From: Afifella pfennigii DSM 17143
GTDB lineage: Bacteria; Pseudomonadota; Alphaproteobacteria; Rhizobiales; Afifellaceae
Assembly: GCF_000688515.1 (NCBI RefSeq)
Contig: NZ_JHZK01000015.1
Location: 1 to 64,000, forward strand
Direction of reading: 5' to 3'
Length of the DNA: 64,000 bases
This document shows, in pieces, positions 7,451 to 16,669 of the stretch. The notes below the pieces were generated by a model that was given only the letters and a program-made list of their open reading frames with translations, was not told the origin of the DNA and did no database searches. Position 1 is the first letter of the stretch; every line of letters starts with the position of its first letter. The position numbers were made by a program, and so were the translations under genes.

Positions 7451-9372
7451 CCAACCTCTCCCGCCAGGGGCTTGATGCAGCGCGCCTTTCGGCTCTCCGC
7501 AACCTGCATGAGGGCGATGTCGCCCTCCCGGCAGGCGAGCTCCACATGCGGACAGCGGTCGGCGAAGGCGCAGCCATGCGGCAAGCGGTCGGCCGCCGGC
7601 GGCAGGCCCTCAATCGCGTCGAGCCGCCTTTCCGGCTGGCCGAGGATCGGCACGCAGTCGATCAGCTTCCTGGTATAGGGGTGAGCGGGGTCCTTCAGTA
7701 CCTCCCGCGTTCGCCCGATCTCCACGATGCGGCCGGCATACATGACGGCGACGCGGTCGCAGAGCTCCGACACCACGCCGAAATCGTGGGTGATGAAGAG
7801 CACGGCCGAGCCCTGCGCCTCCGACAATTCCCGCATCAGCTTCAGCACCTGCGCCTGCACCGTGACGTCCAGCGCGGTCGTCGGCTCGTCGGCGATGATG
7901 AGTTCCGGCGCGTTGGCGAGCGCCATGGCGATGCACACGCGCTGGCGCATGCCGCCCGACATTTCGTGCGGATAGGCGTTGAAGCGCGCCTTCGCGGATG
8001 GGATCTGCACCTTGTGGAGGAGCTTCAAGGCCTGCTTCTCGGCCTCGCGCTTCGATACCTTCTGGTGCGCCCGAACCGCCTCGGCGATCTGCTGGCCGAC
8101 GGTGAATAGCGGGTGCAGCGTCGTCAGCGGATCCTGGAAGACATAGGCGACCTTACCGCCGCGCAGGCCCCGCAGCTCGTCCTCGCGCGCGGCGAGCTGG
8201 TCACGGCCTTCCACCAGGACACGTCCGCCCGTGATGGTGCCGGGCGGCGTCGGCACCAGGCGCAGGAGCGACAGCGCCGTCACCGACTTGCCGCAGCCGG
8301 ATTCGCCGACGAGCCCGACCCGCTCGCCGGGCTTCAACGTCAGATCGACGCCGCCCACCGCCTTGTAGACCCGCTCGCCGATCCGGAACTCCGTCTTCAG
8401 CCCCGTCACGTCCAGCACCGCCTTGGTGCTCTCGGCGAGCGGCACCGCCTCGCGCTTCACCGCCGTCGCCGCTCCCGGCGCGGCGAGCGCGCCCGATTTG
8501 AGGCGCGGGTCGAGGACGTCGCGCACCCCGTCGCCGACGAGATTGATCGACATCACCAGCGCGAAGATCATGAGGCCCGGAATGACGGAGACATGCGGTG
8601 CGGTGAACAGCAGCTTCCGGCCTTCGCCGAGCATGGAGCCGAGATCGGCCTGCGGCGGCTGTGCGCCGAGGCCCAGGAAGGAGAGACCAGCCGTTTCCAG
8701 GATCATCCAGCCGACCGTGGTCGACATGGTCACGACGATCACCGGCAGGACGCTCGGCAGGACGTCGCCGAAGAGGATCACCGGATGCGAGGCGCCCGAC
8801 AGCCGCGCCGCGTCGACGAATTCGCGTCGGGAAAGCCCGAGCGTGATGCCGCGAATGTTCCTGGCGAAGAAGGGGATGTTGACGATGGCGATGGCGTAGA
8901 GCGCGTTGAGGAGGCCGGGGCCCAGAACCGCGACGATGCCGAGCGCGAGCAGGATGTAGGGAAAGGCCATGACGAGGTCGATGCCGCGCATGAGCACGCC
9001 GTCGATCCGGCCGCCGGCGTAACCGGAGATAAGGCCGATGAGCGAGCCCACGAGCGCGGCGATCAGCGTCGCCGACAGCCCGACGAGGATGGAGATGCGC
9101 GTGCCGAACAGCAGCCGCGAGAGGAGGTCGCGGCCGAGCTCGTCGGTGCCGAGGAGGTGTCCCTCCGCGCCCGGCCGCAAGAGGCGCTGCGCCGGCTCTG
9201 TCGCGTTCGGGTCGGGCAGGGGCAAGAGCGGCGTGACGAGCGCCAGGACGAGGATCGCCAACAGCATGACGAGGCCGGCCGCCGAGAGGCGGTTGGCGAG
9301 GAGGAGCTGGAAGGAGGACGGGCGCCCGCCGCGCGCCTTCCTCGCCCGGCCGGGAAGTGCGAGCGACACCAT
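7447..9372 (-). CDS. fused peptide ABC permease (DppC) and ATPase (DppD)
   Basis: One 641-aa chain holds two transporter parts usually encoded apart. Residues ~1-300 are a DppC-type permease with an N-terminal TM helix, the HLLGTDELGRDLLSRLLFG motif that follows it, several TM helices and the EAA loop FVDAARLSGASHPVILFGDV. Residues ~320-641 are a DppD-type ATPase with GESGCGKSV (Walker A), MSGGMRQRVCIAMAL (signature), IIADEPTTALDVT (Walker B), ITHDFGVV and a C-terminal Cys-rich tail. ATG 9372 is chosen because the longer frame to 9456 adds non-hydrophobic sequence before the first TM. Permease-ATPase fusions of this class are known but uncommon. Between dppB and dppF in the operon. Confidence 0.9.
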   Translation of the reverse strand: MVSLALPGRARKARGGRPSSFQLLLANRLSAAGLVMLLAILVLALVTPLLPLPDPNATEPAQRLLRPGAEGHLLGTDELGRDLLSRLLFGTRISILVGLSATLIAALVGSLIGLISGYAGGRIDGVLMRGIDLVMAFPYILLALGIVAVLGPGLLNALYAIAIVNIPFFARNIRGITLGLSRREFVDAARLSGASHPVILFGDVLPSVLPVIVVTMSTTVGWMILETAGLSFLGLGAQPPQADLGSMLGEGRKLLFTAPHVSVIPGLMIFALVMSINLVGDGVRDVLDPRLKSGALAAPGAATAVKREAVPLAESTKAVLDVTGLKTEFRIGERVYKAVGGVDLTLKPGERVGLVGESGCGKSVTALSLLRLVPTPPGTITGGRVLVEGRDQLAAREDELRGLRGGKVAYVFQDPLTTLHPLFTVGQQIAEAVRAHQKVSKREAEKQALKLLHKVQIPSAKARFNAYPHEMSGGMRQRVCIAMALANAPELIIADEPTTALDVTVQAQVLKLMRELSEAQGSAVLFITHDFGVVSELCDRVAVMYAGRIVEIGRTREVLKDPAHPYTRKLIDCVPILGQPERRLDAIEGLPPAADRLPHGCAFADRCPHVELACREGDIALMQVAESRKARCIKPLAGEVG

Positions 9373-9467
9373 GGTCAGGCCCTGCCTTTGACGCGGCGAA
9401 AAGCTTGCCGTCGGCTCGGCGCATTCCCTCCAAGGCGGGAATCCGGCGCCCTCCAACGAGCGCCCGC

Positions 9468-9489
9468 GCCGGGATTGCCGGATCCCGGC
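9468..9489 (-). other. intercistronic hairpin between dppB and dppCD
   Basis: GCCGGGAT (9468-9475) and ATCCCGGC (9482-9489) form an 8-bp perfect stem with a 6-nt loop inside the 169-bp gap between the two transporter genes. No T-run follows, so a role in mRNA stability or partial attenuation is more likely than full termination. Confidence 0.4.
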
Positions 9490-9541
9490 CCTCGTCGGCA
9501 GGCGCTGCGTGTGGGGCTCGCAGGTAACATGCCTTGAGCCG

Positions 9542-10486
9542 CTAGCGCAGCCTCGGGTCGACGATCGTCTGCGCGACGTCGGCCAGGAGGTTGAAGACGA
9601 CGTAGCTCGCCGCCACCACCAGCACGCCGCCCTGCACGAGCAGGAGATCGCGCGTCGAGATCGCCTGGACGAGCATCCGCCCGATGCCGGGCCACTGGAA
9701 CACCGTCTCGATATAGACCGCGCCGCCGAGCACGAAGCCGGCCTGGATGCCGATCACCGGGATCACCGCCACGAGCGCCGCCTTGAAGGCGTGCCGGTAG
9801 ATGACGCCGCGTTCCGACACGCCCTTGGCGCGGGCGGTGCGGATATAGTCCTGCCGCAGGACCTCCAGCATCGACGTGCGGGTCAGCCGTGCGATGACGG
9901 CGGTGGCGACGATGGCGAGCGTCACCGCCGGCATGGCGAGATGCCTCACAAGGTCGAGCGGCCCGCCGCCGCCGTAGATGGCGTACATGCCCGAGGCCGG
10001 CAGCCACTGAAGCTGCACCGCGAAGAGCATGATGAACAGGAGCCCGAGCCAGAAGGACGGCGTGGAGATGCCGATCAGGACGAGGAAGGTGACGATACGG
10101 TCCGTCCAGCCGAACTGTCTGACCGCCGCCGCGATCCCGCCGACGAGGCCGAAGATCGAGGCGAGGATGAGCGAGGCACCCGCCAGGATGAGGGTGGCTC
10201 CGAAGCGCCCGAACACCTCCTCGGCGACGGGGCGGTTCAGCGAATAGGAGCGCCCCATATCGCCCTGCAGGAGATTTCCGAGCCAGGTCAGGTACTGCCG
10301 CGGCAGCGACTGGTCGAGCCCGAGCTGCCGGTTGAGCCGAGCGACGTTCTCCGGCGTCGCGTAGGAGCCGAGGATCGCCGTGGCCGGGTCGCCCGGGATC
10401 AGCGCCATCATGGCGAACACGATGACGGAGAGCCCGAACAGGATCGGGATCATCATCAAGAGGCGCTTGAGGATGTAGGCCCACAT
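9542..10486 (-). CDS. dppB: dipeptide/oligopeptide ABC transporter permease (DppB-type)
   Basis: Inner-membrane permease of 314 aa with six predicted TM helices. Landmarks of the DppB/OppB family are the N-terminal MWAYILKRLLMMIPILFGLS, the LGLDQSLPRQYLTWLGNLLQ periplasmic segment after TM1, the EAA loop DYIRTARAKGVSERGVIYRH and the end VDPRLR. It pairs with the DppC part of the fused gene 169 bp downstream. Follows the binding-protein gene after an 79-bp gap that contains a hairpin. Confidence 0.9.
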   Translation of the reverse strand: MWAYILKRLLMMIPILFGLSVIVFAMMALIPGDPATAILGSYATPENVARLNRQLGLDQSLPRQYLTWLGNLLQGDMGRSYSLNRPVAEEVFGRFGATLILAGASLILASIFGLVGGIAAAVRQFGWTDRIVTFLVLIGISTPSFWLGLLFIMLFAVQLQWLPASGMYAIYGGGGPLDLVRHLAMPAVTLAIVATAVIARLTRTSMLEVLRQDYIRTARAKGVSERGVIYRHAFKAALVAVIPVIGIQAGFVLGGAVYIETVFQWPGIGRMLVQAISTRDLLLVQGGVLVVAASYVVFNLLADVAQTIVDPRLR

Positions 10487-10523
10487 GCCGGCTCACGTCA
10501 TGGCGGTGGCGGCAAACGGCTTC

Positions 10524-10558
10524 AGCCGGCCGGCCGGTGGTGCGTCGACCCGCCGGCT
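10524..10558 (-). other. hairpin between dppA and dppB
   Basis: AGCCGGC (10524-10530) pairs with GCCGGCT (10552-10558), with further GC pairing possible inside the loop. It sits directly after the binding-protein stop. Such structures commonly protect the upstream mRNA and set a binding protein to permease ratio. No T-run is present. Confidence 0.4.
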
Positions 10559-10565
10559 GCGGGCT

Positions 10566-12131
10566 TCAATTCTTCCTCACGTCGTGCAGCAGCAGGAAGA
10601 ACGACGGCTGCAGCTCGAAATTCTCCACGCGCGCGCTCGCCGCGGCGTTCTGCTTCCAGTTGGCCACGAATGCCCACGGCGCGTCCTCGTGGACGATCTC
10701 CTGCATCTGCTTGTAGAGCCCGGCGCGCTTTTGCTGGTCCGTTTCCCGGCGGGCCTGCTCCAGCAGTCTGTCGACCTCTTCGTTCGCATAGTAGCCGGAA
10801 TTGAAGCCGCCATTCTCCGGCATCGCCTCGGAGCGCAAGGTCAGATAGGGCAGCGTGTCGGGGTCGTTCGTCATCCACGCCATCTCGGCCATGTCGGCCT
10901 TGCCCTCAAGGCCGGGATTCACCTTGCCGAGGAAGGTGTTCCACTCATAGGTCTCGATTTCGGCGTCAAGGCCCACCTCGGCAAGATCGGCCTGGATGGC
11001 CGCGCCCATCGCGACGGGATCGAGCATGCCCGAGCCGCCCTCCGTCACGTAGAAGGTTAGGTCGGCGCTCTCCACGCCCGCTTCGGCGAGAAGCTGGCGC
11101 GCCTTGTCGGGATCGTGCCGATAGGGCTCAAGGTTCTCGTTGTAAGCCCAGGCGAAGGCCGGCGGCGTCGGCCCGGCGGCGACCTCGGCCGTGCCCTGCA
11201 GCACGTTCTCCACCAATGCCTGCTTGTCGATCGCGTAGTTGACCGCCTGGCGCACGCGTTTGTCGGCGAAGGGCCCTTCCTTCGTGTTCAGGATCAGGAA
11301 CCAGACATGGGGGCCGGCTTGCTCGTGCACGGTGAAGTTGGCGTCGTCGGCGAACTGCGAGACGTTGTCCGGCGGCACCTCGACCATCAGGTCGACGCCG
11401 CCCGACAGCATCTCGGCGACGCGCGTATTGGCGTCGGTGATCGGGCGGAAGACCACCGCCTGAAGGTTCGGCGCACCGTCCCAATAATCATCGTTGGCTT
11501 CCACCACGACGCGTGAGTTCGATTCCCATTCGGCGAACTTGAACGCGCCGGTGCCGCTCGGATTGCGGCCGAAATCCTTGCCGTGTTCCTGTACCGCTGC
11601 CGGCGAGACGATGAGGCCCGTCGGATAGGCGAGGTTGGACAGGAAAGGCGCATACGGCTCCTTCAGGTTGAACACCACCGTGCGCGCATCGGGCGCCTCG
11701 ATCGTCTCCACGCTGGAGAAGAAGAAGGCGAGCGGGAACGGGCCCGTGTCGTGAAACGGGTGCTCTTCGTCCAGCATGCGCTCGAAATTGAACTTCACCG
11801 CCTCCGCGTCGAACGGCGTCCCGTCGTGGAACGTCACGCCCTCGCGGAGCTGGAAGGTGTAGGTCTTGCCGTCGGGCGAGATCTCCCAGGCGGTCGCGAG
11901 CGCCGGCTCCGGCTCCAGCGTGCCCGACTTGTAGCGCACGAGCCCGTCATAGACGTTCATCAGGATGCGGAAGTCATTGACGGCGGTGACGGCATGCGGG
12001 TCGAGCGACTTCGGTTCGGCGATCTGCGCCACGATCAGCACGCCGGGCGGCGTCTGGGCCTGGGCGCTCGCGTGGAAGGCGACGATCGCGAGCGCGGCGG
12101 CGCATGCGATACGGCGGACGTGGCTGAGCAT
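10566..12131 (-). CDS. dppA: peptide-type ABC transporter substrate-binding protein (family 5)
   Basis: Periplasmic binding protein of 521 aa (SBP_bac_5 family). Signal peptide: MLSHVRRIACAAALAIVAFH, then ASAQA; the mature protein begins QTPPGVLIVAQ. Family features include AEPKSLDPHAVTAVNDFRI, LREGVTFHDGTPFDAEAVKF, the Gly-rich AVNYAIDKQALVE and the C-terminal YKQMQEIVHEDAPW. ATG 12131 is preferred over the upstream ATG (12173) because it starts the signal peptide and follows a GGAGGA-type ribosome site. First gene of dppA-B-CD-F, divergent from the M20 hydrolase with a 128-bp shared promoter region. Confidence 0.9.
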   Translation of the reverse strand: MLSHVRRIACAAALAIVAFHASAQAQTPPGVLIVAQIAEPKSLDPHAVTAVNDFRILMNVYDGLVRYKSGTLEPEPALATAWEISPDGKTYTFQLREGVTFHDGTPFDAEAVKFNFERMLDEEHPFHDTGPFPLAFFFSSVETIEAPDARTVVFNLKEPYAPFLSNLAYPTGLIVSPAAVQEHGKDFGRNPSGTGAFKFAEWESNSRVVVEANDDYWDGAPNLQAVVFRPITDANTRVAEMLSGGVDLMVEVPPDNVSQFADDANFTVHEQAGPHVWFLILNTKEGPFADKRVRQAVNYAIDKQALVENVLQGTAEVAAGPTPPAFAWAYNENLEPYRHDPDKARQLLAEAGVESADLTFYVTEGGSGMLDPVAMGAAIQADLAEVGLDAEIETYEWNTFLGKVNPGLEGKADMAEMAWMTNDPDTLPYLTLRSEAMPENGGFNSGYYANEEVDRLLEQARRETDQQKRAGLYKQMQEIVHEDAPWAFVANWKQNAAASARVENFELQPSFFLLLHDVRKN

Positions 12132-12259
12132 CGGGCGGTCCTCCTGTCGGCACGTCGGCTTGAGATGGCGCAACCATCCGACATAAAACCTGAGAGGTCA
12201 AAGACGGCGACAAAGGCGGCTTCCGGCCGCCTCCGCCAGCCGCCCCGGGAGAGTCGATC

Positions 12260-13507
12260 ATGGGCGAGAACGCCGCCGCTTGCCTGCGGATCGATCCGGC
12301 CCGCCTGAAGGCCGACATCGAAGCCGTCAACGAGATCGGCCGCATCGAGGGCCTGGCCGGCATCAACCGCGTCAGCTTCTCTGACGAGGACATGGCGGGC
12401 CGCCGCTGGCTCATCGGTCGGCTCAAGACGGCTGGGCTCGCCGCGCAGATGGACGGCGTCGGCAATGTCTTCGGTCGGTGGAACGTGGGCGCCGGCCCGG
12501 CCGTGCTCGCCGGCTCCCATCTCGACACGGTGCCGATGGGCGGGCCCTTCGACGGCACGCTCGGCGTCTGCGCCGCGCTGGAGGCGGTGCGGGCCATGAA
12601 GGAGGCGGGGCTCGCGCCGCGAAGGCCCGTTGAGATCGTCTGCACCGCCGACGAGGAGGGGCGCTTCGGCGGCATGCTGGGCAGCCAGGCGATATGCGGC
12701 GAGGTCGGGGCGGACTGGATCGCGTCCGCCGTCGACGACGACGGCTTGCCGCTCGCCGAGGCGCTGCGCGCGCAGGGCCTCGACCCGATGGCCGATGTCG
12801 CGCGCGATCGCCGCGAGATCGCCGTCTTCCTCGAACTGCACATCGAGCAGGGGCCGGTGCTTGAGAGGACGAAAGACGAGGTGGGCGTCGTCGATGTCGT
12901 CTCCGGCGTCTTCAACTGGACGGTGACGCTCTGCGGCGAGGCCAACCATTCCGGCACCACGCCCATGAGCATGCGCCGCGACGCTTTTCGCGGCCTGGCC
13001 GAGTTCGGCGCGGGGCTGTCGGAGATCGTCGACCGCCTCGGCGGCGAGCAGACGCGCCTCACCGTCGGCAAGGTGGCTCTCAGCCCCAACTTCCCGCACT
13101 CGATCGCCGGGCAGGCTGTTTTCTCGCTCATCGGGCGCGACACGGACGAGGACGTGATGCGCGCGCTCGCCGACGCCTGCCGCGAGAAAATCGCTCGTGC
13201 CGCCGCGCGCCACGGGCTCAAGGTCGATATCGCGCAGCAGAGCTGGCTGCCGCCGACCGCGCTCGATCCGCGCGTCGTGGAGGAGATCGCGCGGCTTGCG
13301 CGGGCTGGCGGCCTCAAGGCGCGCATCATGGCCTCCGGTGCCGGCCACGACGCCCAGACCTTCGCCCGCCACGTGCCGGCCGGGCTGATCTTCGTGCCGT
13401 CGCTCGGCGGCATCAGCCACGCGCCGGAGGAGTGGACCGCCTGGCCCGACATCGAGCGCGGCGCCACGCTCTTCGCCCGTGCGATCGCCGCCAGCGCGCT
13501 CGCCTAG
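12260..13507 (+). CDS. M20 family N-carbamoyl amino acid hydrolase / ureido amidase
   Basis: Zinc-dependent amidohydrolase, 415 aa, of the hydantoinase/carbamoylase branch (N-carbamoyl-L-amino-acid hydrolase, beta-ureidopropionase, allantoate amidohydrolase). Metal and catalytic residues are visible: GSHLDTVPMGGPFDG (His, Asp), TADEEGRFGG (Glu-Glu) and ELHIEQGPVLE (His, Glu). GEANHSGTTPMSMRRDA opens the dimerisation (lid) domain, and SGAGHDAQTFA and FVPSLGGISHAPEEW finish the catalytic domain. It would release ammonia and CO2 from a carbamoylated amino acid. It is divergent from dppA, and HyuA/HyuB lie 4 kb downstream. The exact substrate is not determined by sequence. Confidence 0.87.
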   Translation: MGENAAACLRIDPARLKADIEAVNEIGRIEGLAGINRVSFSDEDMAGRRWLIGRLKTAGLAAQMDGVGNVFGRWNVGAGPAVLAGSHLDTVPMGGPFDGTLGVCAALEAVRAMKEAGLAPRRPVEIVCTADEEGRFGGMLGSQAICGEVGADWIASAVDDDGLPLAEALRAQGLDPMADVARDRREIAVFLELHIEQGPVLERTKDEVGVVDVVSGVFNWTVTLCGEANHSGTTPMSMRRDAFRGLAEFGAGLSEIVDRLGGEQTRLTVGKVALSPNFPHSIAGQAVFSLIGRDTDEDVMRALADACREKIARAAARHGLKVDIAQQSWLPPTALDPRVVEEIARLARAGGLKARIMASGAGHDAQTFARHVPAGLIFVPSLGGISHAPEEWTAWPDIERGATLFARAIAASALA

Positions 13508-13679
13508 CCGCGATTTCCGTGTGCGGATATCGTCGCCAGCCGGCCGGGCCGACCGGCTTCCTCTCATCGCGAGACGTGCTTGTGCTCGCCTGTTCGGCGC
13601 CGCCGCGCGCGTGATCGCGCCTTTTCGCCCTTTCTCGCCTGCCCATGCGCAGGATGCCGCGCCTGCGATGCGCCCGCGC

Positions 13680-13730
13680 TTGACGGATGGGAGAGCGCTA
13701 TGCAAAATTCCGTAAAACAATACGAAATTT
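13680..13730 (+). promoter_or_regulatory. candidate sigma70 promoter and palindromic operator of dctPQM
   Basis: TTGACG (13680-13685), a 17-bp spacer and CAAAAT (13703-13708) form a plausible promoter. Overlapping the -10 is a 26-bp inverted repeat at 13705-13730: AAATTcCGTA, six bases, TACGaAATTT (9 of 13 pairs match). It is AT-rich in a GC-rich genome. A 17-bp part (13707-13723) recurs with two changes upstream of hyuA. The likely binder is the IclR regulator encoded at 16638-17462. This is inference. Confidence 0.5.
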
Positions 13731-13761
13731 CGAAAATCGAAACCTTGATGGAGTGGGAAAG

Positions 13762-14790
13762 ATGTCCATTGGGAAGAAGCTATCGTCTCTTGCGCTCGCC
13801 GTGGCCGCCTTTGCCGGCCTTTCCTCAGCGCAGGCGCAGGAGGAATTCCGCTGGCGCATCCAGAGCAACCTCAATCCCGGCGAGCCGGGCTATGTGGCGC
13901 TGGAGGAGAAGTTCGCCAACCTCGCCACCAAGATGTCGGGCGGGCGCATCACTTTCGAGATCTTTCCCGTCGGCGCGCTCTATTCGGTCAAGGACGGGCT
14001 TGAGGGCGTCGGCTCCGGCGTGACGGAGATGGCCGTTTTGACCGGCGGCTACTATGCCGGCAAGCTCGGCCCGATCGCCAATCTGGAAAGCGGCGTGCCC
14101 GGCTCTTTGCGCACCCCGATGGAGCGCTTCAACTTCTTCTACAAGCAGGGCTTCATCGACATCGCCCGCGAGGCCTATGAGCCCCACGGCATCTATTATC
14201 TCGGCCCGCAGCTCTCCCCCTCCTGGGACATCATGTCGACCAAGCCGATCACGTCGATGGCCGACTTCCAGGGCCTGAAGATCCGTTCCTTCGGCCTTGA
14301 GGCGGAATGGTACGAGAAGATGGGCGCCAGCCCCGTCTTCATGGGCGGCGGCGAGATCTATACCGGCCTTGCCACCGGCGTGATCGAGGCGGCGCGCTGG
14401 GCAAGCCCCGCCGGCAACATGAACAACTCCTTCCACGAGGTCGCCAAATATTACGTCGAGCCCTCGCCGATGCCGGTGCCGAACAACTTCTTCGCCGTCA
14501 ACCTGCAGGCCTGGCAAGCGCTTCCCGACGACATCAAGGCGATCCTGGAAGAGGCCGCCGTCGCCTCCTCGCTCGATTACATCGCCATCAGCATGAACAA
14601 CGACGCCAAGGCGATGCAGGCGATGCAGGAGGCGGGCGTTGAGATCAGCACCATTGCGCCCGAGGAATGGGCGAAGATGGAGGCCGAGGCGCGCGAGCTC
14701 TGGCAGGCCTATGCGGACGAGGACGAGCTTGCCAAGCGCGGCGTGGAGCTGCTCAACGGCTTCCTGGCCGATCTCGGCCGTAGCGAGTAG
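13762..14790 (+). CDS. dctP: TRAP transporter substrate-binding protein (DctP family)
   Basis: Periplasmic receptor of a tripartite (TRAP) transporter, 342 aa. Signal peptide MSIGKKLSSLALAVAAFAGL ends SSAQAQ. The DctP fold shows in GGRITFEIFPVGALY (ligand-lobe strand), GLKIRSFGLEAEWYEKMGAS (containing the family arginine that binds the substrate carboxylate) and EIYTGLATGVIEAA. ATG 13762 follows an AAAG-type ribosome site; the frame runs open upstream to 13687 but lacks a signal before this start. First gene of dctP-Q-M. A carboxylate ligand is expected; identity is not known. Confidence 0.9.
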   Translation: MSIGKKLSSLALAVAAFAGLSSAQAQEEFRWRIQSNLNPGEPGYVALEEKFANLATKMSGGRITFEIFPVGALYSVKDGLEGVGSGVTEMAVLTGGYYAGKLGPIANLESGVPGSLRTPMERFNFFYKQGFIDIAREAYEPHGIYYLGPQLSPSWDIMSTKPITSMADFQGLKIRSFGLEAEWYEKMGASPVFMGGGEIYTGLATGVIEAARWASPAGNMNNSFHEVAKYYVEPSPMPVPNNFFAVNLQAWQALPDDIKAILEEAAVASSLDYIAISMNNDAKAMQAMQEAGVEISTIAPEEWAKMEAEARELWQAYADEDELAKRGVELLNGFLADLGRSE

Positions 14791-14802
14791 AAACCGCGGA
14801 AA

Positions 14803-14822
14803 GGGGCCCTGAGCAGGGCCCC
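14803..14822 (+). other. intercistronic hairpin between dctP and dctQ
   Basis: GGGGCCCTG (14803-14811), loop AG, CAGGGCCCC (14814-14822): a perfect 9-bp GC-rich stem 13 bp after the dctP stop. It is followed only by GTT, so it is likely a partial terminator or an mRNA 3' stabiliser that favours dctP over the membrane genes. Confidence 0.55.
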
Positions 14823-14839
14823 GTTCCTGGCCTGATCGG

Positions 14840-15358
14840 ATGCTTGACCGTCTCCTCCGCCTGATCGACCGCGCTATCGAGCTTCTCGGCAAGGCGGCGG
14901 CGCTCGCCATTCTCGGCATGATCGCCGTGATGGTCTTTGAGATGGTCGCGCGCGGGGTTTTCGGCCAGTCCATGCCCTGGGCGGCGGAGGTGACCTCCTG
15001 GCTTCTCGTCGCCATGGTCTTCCTGGGCGGCCCCTGGGCGCTCGCCAGGGGCAATTTCGTGCGCGTCGACGCCATCTATGAGCGCTTCACACCGATGACG
15101 AAGGCGCTCATCGATACCTTTGTTTCGACGGCGCTTTTCGTTCTGTTCTGCGGCGTTCTCATCAAGTTCGGCGGCGATTTCGCGATGAAATCCTTCGCCA
15201 TGGGCGAGCGCTCGGCGACCGGCGGCTGGGGCGGGCCGGTCTGGCTGCCGAAGATGCTGATGCCGCTCGGCGCCGGGCTTCTGGCCATCGGCTGGATCGC
15301 CCATCTTCTGCATGCCTGGCGCGGCGACAAGGAGCCGAGCCACGAGGAGGGCCTTTAG
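14840..15358 (+). CDS. dctQ: TRAP transporter small permease (DctQ)
   Basis: 172-aa membrane protein with four hydrophobic helices, the normal layout of the small TRAP permease that supports the large one. Typical pieces are FEMVARGVFGQSMPWAAEVTSWLL and GPWALARGNFVRVD. Starts at ATG 14840 after the hairpin and ends directly against the start of the large permease (TAG then GTG), so the two are translated together. Confidence 0.88.
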   Translation: MLDRLLRLIDRAIELLGKAAALAILGMIAVMVFEMVARGVFGQSMPWAAEVTSWLLVAMVFLGGPWALARGNFVRVDAIYERFTPMTKALIDTFVSTALFVLFCGVLIKFGGDFAMKSFAMGERSATGGWGGPVWLPKMLMPLGAGLLAIGWIAHLLHAWRGDKEPSHEEGL

Positions 15359-16669
15359 GTGGCCGACCCGGTCCTGACGACCTCGCTGCTCTTCGGCGGC
15401 ATGGTGCTTTTCCTCGGCATTGGCGTGCCGATCGCCATCGCGCTCGGCGGCTTCTCCATCGCCATGATCTATCTGTTCTGGAGCCCGATGGCTCTGAACA
15501 TGCTGCCGATCAAGGCCTTCGCGACCGCTTCCAGCTTCGAATACGTGGCCATCCCGCTGTTCATCTTCATGGCCGCGATGCTGCAACGCGCGCGCATCGC
15601 CGAAGATCTCTACAACACCATGCAGTGCTTCTTCGGCGGCCTGCGCGGCGGGCTGGCCATCGGCACCGTCGTCATCTGCACGCTGTTTGCGGCCATGGCC
15701 GGCATCAGCGGCGCGGCGACGATATCCATGGGCATGCTCGCCGTCCCGGCGATGCTGGCGCGCGGCTACGGCAAGAGCGTCGCACTCGGCACGGTGGCGG
15801 CCGGCGGCTCGCTCGGCATTCTCATCCCGCCGAGCGTGACGATGATCGTCTACGGCATCGTCGCCAACACCTCCATCGGCAAGCTCTATGCCGGCGGCGT
15901 TCTGCCGGGGCTGCTGATCGCCTTCCTCTTCTGCCTCTATCTGTTGATGCGCGGCGTTTTCGATCCGCAGGCGAGCGGCGGTCTCGTCATGGAGCGCTAT
16001 TCCTGGCGCGACAAGCTGAAGAGCCTGAAGGGGCTGGTGCTGCCGGTTTTGCTCATCGTCGCGGTGATGGGCTCCATCCTGACGGGGACGGCGAGCGTTT
16101 CGGAGGCCGGCGCGGTCGGCGCCGCGGGCGCGCTTGTCGCCGCCGCGCTGTTGCGCAACCTCACCTGGGAGAATCTGCGCGGCGCCTGCGAGGAGACCCT
16201 GCAGCTCACCTGCATGATCTTCTGGATCATCATCGGCGCCACGGCGCTATCCACCTTCTACACGGCGATGGGCGCGGCAAGGCTGATTGAGGGCCTGGTG
16301 CTCGACATGGAGGTGAACCGCTGGATCATTCTTCTGGGCATGCAGGTTATCCTGCTCATCCTTGGCATGTTGCTCGACACGGTCGGCATCATCATGATCA
16401 CCGCGCCGATCTTCGTGCCGATCATCATCAAGCTCGGCTTCGACCCGGTCTGGTTCGGCATCCTCTACATCATCAACATGGAGATCGGCTTCCTGACGCC
16501 GCCCTTCGGCTACAACCTCTTTTATCTGCGGGGCGTGTCGCCGCCTTCCGTCAACATGGTCGACATCTACCGCTCGGTCGTGCCCTTCATCCTGTTGATG
16601 CTGCTTGCCGTGGCGATCTGCATGGCCTTCCCGCAGATCATCCTGACGCTGCCGAACGCATTGTTCTGA
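15359..16669 (+). CDS. dctM: TRAP transporter large permease (DctM)
   Basis: 436-aa ion-coupled permease, starting with GTG immediately after the dctQ stop. About a dozen TM segments; family motifs include YVAIPLFIFMAAMLQRA, AAMAGISGAATISMGMLA, ILIPPSVTMIVYGIV and INMEIGFLTPPFGYNLF. It forms the transport channel with DctQ and DctP and imports a carboxylated substrate using the sodium or proton gradient. Its last 32 bp overlap the 3' end of the convergent iclR-type gene. Confidence 0.92.
   Translation: MADPVLTTSLLFGGMVLFLGIGVPIAIALGGFSIAMIYLFWSPMALNMLPIKAFATASSFEYVAIPLFIFMAAMLQRARIAEDLYNTMQCFFGGLRGGLAIGTVVICTLFAAMAGISGAATISMGMLAVPAMLARGYGKSVALGTVAAGGSLGILIPPSVTMIVYGIVANTSIGKLYAGGVLPGLLIAFLFCLYLLMRGVFDPQASGGLVMERYSWRDKLKSLKGLVLPVLLIVAVMGSILTGTASVSEAGAVGAAGALVAAALLRNLTWENLRGACEETLQLTCMIFWIIIGATALSTFYTAMGAARLIEGLVLDMEVNRWIILLGMQVILLILGMLLDTVGIIMITAPIFVPIIIKLGFDPVWFGILYIINMEIGFLTPPFGYNLFYLRGVSPPSVNMVDIYRSVVPFILLMLLAVAICMAFPQIILTLPNALF

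Noticed and set aside
5396-7678. Long plus-strand open frame across the riboswitch, pduO and dppF
   Set aside because: It crosses a structured RNA and two well-supported minus-strand genes; its residues show no family.
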